This document shows, piece by piece, positions 1 through 7,594 of a DNA stretch of 64,000 nucleotides; positions within the stretch are counted from its first letter, which is position 1; each line of letters starts with the position of its first letter. A program made the position numbers and the translations under genes. Source of the DNA: Enterobacter sp. Cy-643 (GTDB lineage: Bacteria > Pseudomonadota > Gammaproteobacteria > Enterobacterales > Enterobacteriaceae); NCBI RefSeq assembly GCF_011752815.1, contig NZ_VWWV01000007.1:1-64000 (forward strand), given 5' to 3'. Below the pieces are notes generated by a model, which saw only the letters and a list, made by a program, of their open reading frames with translations, made no database searches and was not told the origin of the DNA.

Positions 1-111
1 CTGGCTGAATATAACAACGAGCGCCCTCATGAATCCCTGAATAACCTGACGCCGGAAGAATACCGGCTGATAACTGAAAACCCGGAAATCTCAAAAAGTG
101 CGTGGAACTAA
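1..111 (+). CDS. IS3-family transposase OrfB, C-terminal fragment
   Basis: Frame 1 is open from the first base to TAA at 109-111 (36 residues). It contains YNNERPHESLNNLTPEEYR, the typical tail of the DDE integrase domain of IS3-family OrfB proteins, and ends in KSAWN. The DDE catalytic residues are upstream of the window. Cut by the window edge, not necessarily broken. Confidence 0.75.
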   Translation: MAEYNNERPHESLNNLTPEEYRLITENPEISKSAWN

Positions 112-127
112 AACGGGTGTACTTACA
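1..127 (+). mobile_element. 3' end of an IS3-family insertion sequence
   Basis: The window opens inside an insertion sequence. The first 111 bases encode the end of an IS3-family transposase, and the following bases AAACGGGTGTACTTACA end in CA, as IS3-family termini do. I place the right end near 127, where the sequence turns into a recognisable host gene (the YfjJ-like remnant). The left end and any target duplication lie outside the window, so the exact boundary is an inference. Confidence 0.6.
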
Positions 128-682
128 CGTGAACATCCAAGAACAACAGCCATTCGTGTTGACCTTCATGTACCCGATTATAAAGATACCGGTGATAGCA
201 TTTCTTGCATTATCGATATGAATAAAGGACTCATGTCCCGTTTTATTGAAGCACTTGATGTCCGTATACAGATATTCCTGAAGAACAAAATTAAAAATGG
301 CATGAGAGTCTATCCGTGCCATTTACGCTACGCCTGGGTTAAAGAAATTGATAAAGATAAAACTGATAAACCACACTGGCATGTGGTGTTATTCCTCAAT
401 AAGGATGCCTTTCTCGGTCTCGGTGATTATACGGGGAACGATTATAACGTGGCCTCTATGATTCAAGCTGCATGGTTGAGCGCTTTAAAGCTACCTTTAG
501 CTTCTGAATATTTAACGCTGATTCACTTTCCTGATAAACCCTGTTATCACCTGAATATCAATAATCCTCCAGCCTACTCTGAGTCATATAACAGTTTAAT
601 GTACCGCCTTAGCTACCTGGCAAAGGAACGTACGAAAGTATACAGCAGTGAGGAACGGTCATTTGGCTGTAGCCAGTCTTGA
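128..682 (+). pseudogene. YfjJ/YagK-like (inovirus Gp2 type) protein, 5'-truncated by the IS
   Basis: This frame encodes about 184 residues resembling the YagK/YfjJ C-terminal domain family, found on cryptic prophages and P4-like islands. Visible family features are a HLRYAWVKEIDK segment, the KPHWHVVLFLNKDAF motif and the closing FGCSQS. The open frame extends upstream to a GTG at 98, but that part lies within the transposase end, so the native N-terminus is missing and was replaced by the insertion sequence. The 3' end looks complete. Function of the family is unknown to me; some relatives are replication-associated. It marks the island as prophage- or satellite-derived. Confidence 0.65.
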
Positions 683-1266
683 TCGAACAGGGGCTGGTCA
701 GGGTGTTAACGGCCATGGTGTGTGCTTAGAGGAAAGGTGGTCTCATTACCACAACGCCATTTCATCAGCCGTTATTCGGATGAGGCATGACAGGTTGTCA
801 GGACGGCTAATTGACGTCCTCCCCGCCCTAAATGGTCTGCTCCCCTCAATCATCACTCGGAATCAAAAGTAACCATCTATCAACACTGACAAGCACAGCT
901 GACTTCCGCTTTTCGCTCACAGCGGATCTTTGGCTCAGATAGCTTGTCAGCTCATAGCAGGCATCATGCCCCTCAAACCGGCCGGCTTCATGTCAGAAAT
1001 AGTGTAAGTGTCCAGCCAGCGTCGTGTTGACTGGTGCGGGTTATTTTGCAGGCAGGACAATTAGTAAGAAAGAGTATCGTGTGCTTCGTCCTGCTAATAT
1101 ATCCGGTGTATTAATCATTTGGATGAAGGGTAAAATTCAAAGCTCCTAACGCTCAGTTTAGTCAACAAAACTCGACTTCAAATAGCAAAAAGTTACGTCA
1201 GTTCCAAGCCTGTGATACGCTTCCTGAGCATTGTTTTTGTCATAAGAACCAACAAAAGTCATCGTC
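683..1266. other. Gene-poor island segment
   Basis: I see no convincing gene here. A 74-codon frame at 648-872 overlaps the end of the YfjJ-like remnant and has no recognisable family. The stretch probably holds remnants of island DNA and the promoter of the small HTH gene that starts at 1267, but I could not settle on -35/-10 boxes. Confidence 0.5.
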
Positions 1267-1485
1267 ATGGTCCACTGCCATCTTGCTCGTATGAAGGGTG
1301 AACGCAAGATGCGAATTGCAGACGTTGTCAGAGAGAAAGGACTCAGCCGCACGACGGTGACTTTGCTCTACAAAGAGACAGCACAGAGAGTGGATCTGGA
1401 AGCGCTCGATAAATTGTGTGAACTATTCGGCCGCGGCATTAGTGAACGGCTAGAACGTGCGACGCCGACAGCCAACAAATTTTAA
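1267..1485 (+). CDS. Small Cro/CI-type helix-turn-helix regulator
   Basis: A 72-residue protein that is almost entirely one XRE-type DNA-binding domain: ERKMRIADVVREKGLSRTTV (helix 2-turn-helix 3) followed by LYKETAQRVDLEALDKLCEL. Relatives of this kind usually start with a short CHLARM segment, which supports the ATG at 1267 over the one at 1291. The C-terminus (ERLERATPTANKF) departs from the family after residue 60. It lies 35 bp before hsdR on the same strand and could be a controller of the restriction-modification operon, as C proteins are for type II systems; that role is inferred from position only. Confidence 0.65.
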   Translation: MVHCHLARMKGERKMRIADVVREKGLSRTTVTLLYKETAQRVDLEALDKLCELFGRGISERLERATPTANKF

Positions 1486-1520
1486 GTGCACAACGCAACC
1501 AGTAGGCAGGGACTTGAAGC

Positions 1521-4328
1521 ATGGTCAATCAAAATCCGGAACAAAAAGCTCGCGACCAAATAGACATAATGCTCGCGCAAGCGGGATGGGTAGTACAAGA
1601 CAAGAAGAAGATCAATTTTGCCGCTTCAACTGGTGTTGCAGTGCGCGAGTATCAAACCGACGTAGGACCTGCCGATTATGTGCTGTTTGTTGATAGGCAA
1701 GCAGTGGGTGTGATTGAAGCCAAACCTGAAACTTGGGGTGAAAAGATCACCACGGTTGAGGATCAGTCACAAGGATATGCTAACGCAACCTTGAAATGGG
1801 TAAAAAACAGACAACCTTTGCGCTTTGCTTATGAAAGCACTGGCGTTATTACACGCTTTACTGATGGTTTAGATCCACATCCACGCTCCCGCGAAGTGTT
1901 TAGCTTCCACCGCCCGGAAACCCTCGCCAAGTGGATCAAAGAGTCTAAAAGCCTACGAGGTCGTTTGCAGGATTTCCCGCCATTGATTAAAGAAGGTCTG
2001 CGTGATTGCCAGATTACGGCCATCACCAACTTAGAAAAGTCCTTCAAACAAGACAAGCCCCGTGCGCTGGTGCAGATGGCCACTGGCTCCGGAAAGACCT
2101 TTACTGCGATTACGGCCAGTTATCGCCTGCTACGAGAGCCCGTGAATGCTAATCGCATTCTATTTCTGGTGGATACCAAAAACCTTGGGGAACAGGCCGA
2201 ACAAGAATTCATGGCCTTCGTACCAAACGACGATAACCGAAAATTCACCGAACTATACACAGTTCAGCGATTGAAAAATCAATACATCGCAAAAGATGCA
2301 CAGGTTTGTATCAGTACCATCCAACGTATGTACTCCATTTTAAAAGATGAGGCGTTGGACGAATCTCTTGAGGAGCAAAACCCAGCGGAGCATTTCATCA
2401 AGCCAAAAGAACCACTACCAGTGGTGTATAACGAAAAGATACCGCCCGAGTTTTTCGATGTGATCATTATAGATGAATGTCATCGCTCAATTTACAACCT
2501 GTGGCGGCAGGTACTGGAGTATTTTGATGCTTACCTACTTGGTCTAACCGCCACGCCGGACAATCGCACCTACGGCTTCTTCCGCAAGAATGTTGTCAGC
2601 GAGTATAACCACGAAAAAGCCGTGGCCGATGGTGTTAACGTCGGTAATGAAATCTTTGTTATTGAAACCGAAAAGACCAAGCAAGGCGGAAAGATTGAAG
2701 CGAAGCAGCAGGTGGAGCGCCGCGAGCGAACTACCCGCCGCAAGCGCTGGGAGCAACAGGATCAGGACGAGGCCTACACTGCAAAGCAACTCGACCGCAA
2801 CATCGTGAATCCGGACCAAATTCGCACTGTAATCCGTACTTTCAAAGATTCACTGCCGACTATCTTTCCCGGTCGTCAAGAAGTGCCCAAAACACTTATC
2901 TTTGCCAAAACTGACAGCCATGCTGATGACATCATTCAAACCGTGCGCGAAGAGTTTGGCGAAAGTAACCTGTTCTGTAAAAAAGTCACCTACCGTGTCG
3001 TCAATGATAAAACCGATGCAGAAGGCAAAGTGATTGAAAAAGGTGAAGATCCTAAATCCGTACTCGCTCAGTTCCGCAATGACTATTACCCACGTATTGC
3101 GGTTACCGTCGATATGATTGCTACCGGCACCGACGTGAAGGCGCTGGAATGTTTGCTGTTTATGCGTGATGTAAAAAGCAAAAACTACTTTGAACAAATG
3201 AAGGGGCGCGGTACCCGTACACTAGATAAAGACAGTCTGCAAAAAGTCACTCCATCCGCGCAGAGTGCTAAAACACACTATGTGATTGTCGATGCTATAG
3301 GCGTCACCAAGTCGGTTAAGACAACAAGCCAACCTCTGATCACCAAACCTAGCGTGCCGCTTAAAGACTTGGCCATGGGAGTTATGATGGGCGCAAGCGA
3401 TATTGATACCGTATCATCACTAGCCGGACGCCTGGCGCGATTAGACAAACAACTTGATGACAAAGAACGTGCCCGTATTGCTGAAAAAGCCGGTGGCATT
3501 TCTCTACTTTCTATTGTTGGCGAACTCTTTAACGCCATTGATGGTGACCGCGTAGAGCAAAAAGCCTTGGAAATCGTCGGCCAGCCGGTTGATACCGACC
3601 CTGGTGACTATGCCCGTAACAAAGCTCAGCAACAGTTGGTCGGCCAAGTGGCAAACGTGTTTAACGGGGAATTGATTGAGCTGATCGATTCTATCCGTCG
3701 CGACAAAGAACAAACCATCGTGCATGATGATCTTGACACGATACTCAAAGCCGAATGGGATGGAGAAACTACCGAAAACGCAATGGTGCTCACCCAGGAA
3801 TTTGCCGACTATCTGCAAGAGCAAGTCGACGAGATCGATGCACTCGCCATCTACTTCCATACACCTGCACGTAGGTCTGAAGTGACTTACTTACAAATAA
3901 AAACTCTCCTAGAAAAACTCAAGCAGGAGCGCCCTAAGCTGGCACCATTACGTATTTGGCATGCTTACGCCCATTTGGATAACTATCAAGGTGAAAACCC
4001 TCTGTCCGAACTCACCGCTTTAGTGGCACTGGTTCGCCGGGTGTGCGGAATCGATAGCAATATCACGTCCTTTGGGAACACCGTAAGAAAGAACTTTCAG
4101 GATTGGATTATGAAGTACCACTCAGGTAACTCAGAGAAATTTAATGAACAGCAAATGCAATGGCTTCATGCCATTCGCGACCATATCGCTAACTCTTTTC
4201 ACTTCGAACGTGATGATCTGGATATGACCCCCTTTGATGCCCAAGGTGGTTTGATGGGTATGTATCAGAATTTTGGTGACAAGATGGACTGGGTGATTGA
4301 GGAACTAAATAGGGAGTTGGTAGCGTAA
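1521..4328 (+). CDS. hsdR: Type I restriction enzyme, R (nuclease/translocase) subunit
   Basis: A 935-residue HsdR. The N-terminal nuclease has the PD-(D/E)xK signature: Asp52 in GPADYVLF and Glu66/Lys68 in IEAK. The SF2 motor follows, with Walker A ATGSGKT at 187-193, the DEAD-box variant DECH at 318-321 and LTATPD just after. The remainder fits the EcoEI-type C-terminal region that docks on the methylase. In the HsdR2M2S complex this subunit translocates unmodified DNA with ATP and cuts it far from the target. The stop codon overlaps the start of hsdS by one base (TAATG), so the genes are translationally coupled. No disruption is seen; the enzyme should be active. Confidence 0.93.
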   Translation: MVNQNPEQKARDQIDIMLAQAGWVVQDKKKINFAASTGVAVREYQTDVGPADYVLFVDRQAVGVIEAKPETWGEKITTVEDQSQGYANATLKWVKNRQPLRFAYESTGVITRFTDGLDPHPRSREVFSFHRPETLAKWIKESKSLRGRLQDFPPLIKEGLRDCQITAITNLEKSFKQDKPRALVQMATGSGKTFTAITASYRLLREPVNANRILFLVDTKNLGEQAEQEFMAFVPNDDNRKFTELYTVQRLKNQYIAKDAQVCISTIQRMYSILKDEALDESLEEQNPAEHFIKPKEPLPVVYNEKIPPEFFDVIIIDECHRSIYNLWRQVLEYFDAYLLGLTATPDNRTYGFFRKNVVSEYNHEKAVADGVNVGNEIFVIETEKTKQGGKIEAKQQVERRERTTRRKRWEQQDQDEAYTAKQLDRNIVNPDQIRTVIRTFKDSLPTIFPGRQEVPKTLIFAKTDSHADDIIQTVREEFGESNLFCKKVTYRVVNDKTDAEGKVIEKGEDPKSVLAQFRNDYYPRIAVTVDMIATGTDVKALECLLFMRDVKSKNYFEQMKGRGTRTLDKDSLQKVTPSAQSAKTHYVIVDAIGVTKSVKTTSQPLITKPSVPLKDLAMGVMMGASDIDTVSSLAGRLARLDKQLDDKERARIAEKAGGISLLSIVGELFNAIDGDRVEQKALEIVGQPVDTDPGDYARNKAQQQLVGQVANVFNGELIELIDSIRRDKEQTIVHDDLDTILKAEWDGETTENAMVLTQEFADYLQEQVDEIDALAIYFHTPARRSEVTYLQIKTLLEKLKQERPKLAPLRIWHAYAHLDNYQGENPLSELTALVALVRRVCGIDSNITSFGNTVRKNFQDWIMKYHSGNSEKFNEQQMQWLHAIRDHIANSFHFERDDLDMTPFDAQGGLMGMYQNFGDKMDWVIEELNRELVA

Positions 4329-5869
4329 TGGCGATCAATCTAGGTAAAAACGAACTTCCTAATCAATGGATCATATCAGAACTTCCTGAATTTACTCATA
4401 TTGTTATGGGTCAGTCACCGTCATCAGAAACTTACAATTTCGATGGTATTGGGTTGCCTTTTTTTCAAGGAAAAGCTGAATTTGGTACAATATACCCTAC
4501 AATAAGTAAGTATTGTTCGGTACCAAACAAAATTGCGGATGAAGGAGCTACCTTACTTTCAGTAAGAGCACCAGTAGGGCCAACAAATCTAGCTAATATA
4601 CGTTGTTGTATTGGTAGAGGCTTGGCAGCTATTCACCCAATGGGAGGAATGGATCCTAAGTTTATTCTTTTACTATTTCGCAGCATTGAGCCAAACCTTT
4701 CAGGAGAAGGAACAGGATCCACATTTAGTGCAATTACAAAAACCTTTGTGGATGATTTAAAATTTGCGATCCCACCAATCAACGAACAAAAACGCATCGT
4801 TGCCAAAATCGAAGAGCTCTTCTCCGAGCTGGATAATGGCATTGCCACTCTGAAAACTGTCCGCGAACAACTCAAAATCTACCGTCAATCCGTGCTAAAA
4901 CACGCCTTTCAAGGCAAGCTTACAGCGAAGTGGCGTGAAGAAAATGCCGATAAGCTTGAATCCCCTGATCAACTTATCACCCGTATCCAGCAAGAGCGCG
5001 AAGTCCGCTTCCAACAACAACTGGAAGACTGGGAAACTGCGGTAAAAGAGTGGGAAGCTAATGACAAAGACGGTAAGAAACCCGTTAAGCCGAAAGAATT
5101 TGTAAAACAAGGTGAGGTAGGTCTTGGCTCCGAGCTAGTTTTCGATATTCCTGAAACATGGAAATCTATGCTTATGGGACATGTTTTTTCAGTTCATGTT
5201 GGCTCAACCCCAAGTCGGACAAAAAATGAATTCTGGAATGGCGATATTTTTTGGGTAAGTAGTGGCGAAGTAGCTTTCTGCGAAATCAACAAAACTGCTG
5301 AGACTATAACTGCTGAAGGATACGAGAATACCTCAACGGAAATACACCAAGAAGGAACCGTTTTGTTAGCAATGATTGGAGAAGGGAAAACGAGAGGACA
5401 AGCCGCTATTCTTCGAGTTCCGGCTGCGCACAATCAAAACACTGCCGCAATTAGAGTATCAGAGATTGATCTGCAACCTGAATATATTTATTACTTTCTC
5501 CAGTATCAGTATGAACAGACACGACGAGTAGGCTCTGGCAACAATCAAAAAGCGCTGAATAAAAACCGGGTAGCAAGCATTCAATTTCCTCTCTGCTCCA
5601 TCCAAGAGCAGATCGTAATAGTACAATTACTATCCGAAAAACTGTCTTTTGTCGAAAGCTTAGATAATGAATTAAATATTCAATTAGCTAAAGCTAAAAA
5701 ACTACGCCTATCTATCCTGAAAAAAGCCTTCTCCGGCCAGTTGGTATCACAAAATTCAAACGATGAGCCTGCTAGTGAACTACTAGCACGCATTCAGGCT
5801 GAAAAACATATCACCAGCCCGTGTAGACCCCAAAAGACAAGGAAAACACGTTCAACGTTAGGGCATTAG
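4328..5869 (+). CDS. hsdS: Type I restriction-modification, S (specificity) subunit
   Basis: A 513-residue HsdS with the usual two half-subunits. Target recognition domain 1 covers about residues 10-150 and is followed by the conserved helix NEQKRIVAKIEELFSELDNG and a long charged coiled linker (about 205-255). Domain 2 starts near FDIPETWKS and shows VGSTPSR and GEGKTRGQAA, then a second conserved helix. TRD1 is visibly AT-richer than the linker, as expected for recombining specificity cassettes. The C-terminal 20 residues are basic. The recognised DNA sequence cannot be read from the protein. It starts inside the hsdR stop codon and is 81 bp before hsdM. Confidence 0.92.
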   Translation: MAINLGKNELPNQWIISELPEFTHIVMGQSPSSETYNFDGIGLPFFQGKAEFGTIYPTISKYCSVPNKIADEGATLLSVRAPVGPTNLANIRCCIGRGLAAIHPMGGMDPKFILLLFRSIEPNLSGEGTGSTFSAITKTFVDDLKFAIPPINEQKRIVAKIEELFSELDNGIATLKTVREQLKIYRQSVLKHAFQGKLTAKWREENADKLESPDQLITRIQQEREVRFQQQLEDWETAVKEWEANDKDGKKPVKPKEFVKQGEVGLGSELVFDIPETWKSMLMGHVFSVHVGSTPSRTKNEFWNGDIFWVSSGEVAFCEINKTAETITAEGYENTSTEIHQEGTVLLAMIGEGKTRGQAAILRVPAAHNQNTAAIRVSEIDLQPEYIYYFLQYQYEQTRRVGSGNNQKALNKNRVASIQFPLCSIQEQIVIVQLLSEKLSFVESLDNELNIQLAKAKKLRLSILKKAFSGQLVSQNSNDEPASELLARIQAEKHITSPCRPQKTRKTRSTLGH

Positions 5870-5950
5870 ACGACGCGCTACAAATCAATTTTATATGAAA
5901 GCTATATTGTTGCGCTTTCTATCCATTTATCAAGTTAGGACTTTGTAACA

Positions 5951-7444
5951 GTGAACACATCAACCATCATTTCCAGAGTTTGGAGCTTCTGTACTACCCT
6001 GCGCGACGACGGGGTGGGTTATGGCGACTATCTTGAACAGCTTACATATCTGATCTTCCTAAAGATGGCCGATGAGTACTCCAAATCGCCCTATTTTCGT
6101 GATGTGGGTATTCCTGCAAAGTATAACTGGCAGGCTCTCACCAGTAAGAAAGGTGCGGAGCTTGAGGTGCTTTACGTAGAGCTACTACGTGAATTAGGCA
6201 AGCATAAAGGTATACTAGGCCAGATTTTCACCAAAGCGCAAAACAAGATTCAAGACCCGGCCAAGTTATACCGCCTTATCGATATGATCGATAGCACCCA
6301 GTGGATTATGTTGGGTGCAGATGTTAAGGGGGACATCTATGAAGGGTTACTGGAAAAAAATGCAGAAGATACCAAGTCTGGCGCGGGCCAGTATTTTACA
6401 CCGAGGGCATTGATCCGCGCCATGGTAGAGTGCGTTCGGCCAGAACCTGGAAAAACCATCGCCGACCCTTCATGCGGTACGGGCGGATTTTTCCTCGCTG
6501 CCTATGACTTTCTCACAAATCCAGAAAACACCTGTCTCGATAAAGAGCAAAAGTACTTTCTGAAACACTGCACCTTCTATGGTAACGAAATCGTCGCCAA
6601 TACCCGTCGACTGTGTTTAATGAATATGTTCCTGCACAACATTGGCGAAATTGATGGCGATAGTCTGGTATCTCCCAATGACGCGCTAATCGCGGCAAGC
6701 CCTGTTAGCGTGGATTATGTACTCGCTAATCCACCGTTTGGAAAGAAAAGCTCAATGAGCTTCACCAATGAGGAAGGCGAGCAGGAAACAGATGAACTAA
6801 CCTATAATCGGCAAGATTTTTGGGCCGATACTTCAAATAAGCAGCTCAACTTCGTTCAGCATATTCGCAGCATGCTAAAAACTACCGGCAAGGCAGCGAT
6901 AGTTGTTCCGGATAATGTGCTGTTTGAGGGAGGAGCAGGAGAAAAGATTCGCAAGAAGCTTTTAGAAAACACAACCCTGCATACTATTCTACGTTTACCC
7001 ACCGGCATTTTTTACGCACAGGGCGTCAAGGCAAACGTACTGTTTTTCGATAACCAGCCAGCCAGCCCAAAGGCATGGACTAAAGAAGTATGGTTTTATG
7101 ATTACCGAACAAATATCCATCACACGTTGAAGAAAAAGCCAATGCGCTTTGAGGATTTAGCCGACTTTATTGAATGCTACAACCCTAAAAATCCAACAAG
7201 CCGCAAAGAGACTTGGCATCCAGAGAAGAACCAAGAAGGCCGCTGGCGTAAATATAGTGTCGAGGAGTTGCTTGCACGTGACAAAACTAGTTTGGATATT
7301 TTCTGGTTAAAAGATAAAAGTTTAACCGATCTTGATAACCTGCCAGAACCGGATGAACTCGCGGAAGGAATCATAGAAAACCTTGAGGCTGGATTAAACA
7401 GTTTCCGAGAAGTGCTTAGTGGCCTATCTAAACAATCCACATAA
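5951..7444 (+). CDS. hsdM: Type I restriction-modification, M (adenine methyltransferase) subunit
   Basis: A 497-residue HsdM starting at GTG, with AGGA 10-14 bases upstream. The N-terminal HsdM_N helical domain (about 1-130) is followed by SGAGQYFTPRALI (143-155), the SAM-binding motif DPSCGTGGF (172-180) and the amino-methyltransferase motif NPPF (260-263), which mark an N6-adenine DNA methylase. It methylates the host sites chosen by HsdS and also forms the core of the restriction complex. It lies last in the operon, which is unusual: the common orders put hsdM before hsdS. An inverted repeat follows 15 bp after the stop. Confidence 0.93.
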   Translation: MNTSTIISRVWSFCTTLRDDGVGYGDYLEQLTYLIFLKMADEYSKSPYFRDVGIPAKYNWQALTSKKGAELEVLYVELLRELGKHKGILGQIFTKAQNKIQDPAKLYRLIDMIDSTQWIMLGADVKGDIYEGLLEKNAEDTKSGAGQYFTPRALIRAMVECVRPEPGKTIADPSCGTGGFFLAAYDFLTNPENTCLDKEQKYFLKHCTFYGNEIVANTRRLCLMNMFLHNIGEIDGDSLVSPNDALIAASPVSVDYVLANPPFGKKSSMSFTNEEGEQETDELTYNRQDFWADTSNKQLNFVQHIRSMLKTTGKAAIVVPDNVLFEGGAGEKIRKKLLENTTLHTILRLPTGIFYAQGVKANVLFFDNQPASPKAWTKEVWFYDYRTNIHHTLKKKPMRFEDLADFIECYNPKNPTSRKETWHPEKNQEGRWRKYSVEELLARDKTSLDIFWLKDKSLTDLDNLPEPDELAEGIIENLEAGLNSFREVLSGLSKQST

Positions 7445-7459
7445 ATATTAATTTCTTGT

Positions 7460-7482
7460 GCAGGATACTGCTAGTATCCTGC
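7460..7482. terminator. Inverted repeat after hsdM
   Basis: A 9-bp perfect stem, GCAGGATAC (7460-7468) and GTATCCTGC (7474-7482), closes a 5-base loop just after hsdM. There is no T-run behind it, so it is at best a weak terminator or mRNA-stabilising hairpin of the hsd transcript. Confidence 0.5.
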
Positions 7483-7563
7483 CTGAAACGATCCACACTT
7501 ACAAAATTGTGAGTCGGATCGACAATCGCATAATTTCATCGTATAGATTTAAAATAATCAGCA

Positions 7564-7590
7564 TAAAAAAAGAGGGGCATAAGCCCCTTT
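7564..7590 (-). terminator. Rho-independent terminator of the ATPase/protease operon
   Basis: Read on the minus strand, AGGGGC, a 4-base loop and GCCCCT are followed by CTTTTTTT. It sits 5 bp after the protease stop codon and separates this operon from the convergent hsd operon. Confidence 0.8.
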
Positions 7591-7594
7591 TACA

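Noticed and set aside
648-872. 74-codon frame after the YfjJ-like remnant
   Set aside because: Overlaps the remnant's end, no ribosome site or known domain.
5820-5870. Frameshift at the end of hsdS
   Set aside because: The last 20 residues differ from typical HsdS tails, but this end is variable and basic in many homologues; alternative frames also stop soon.
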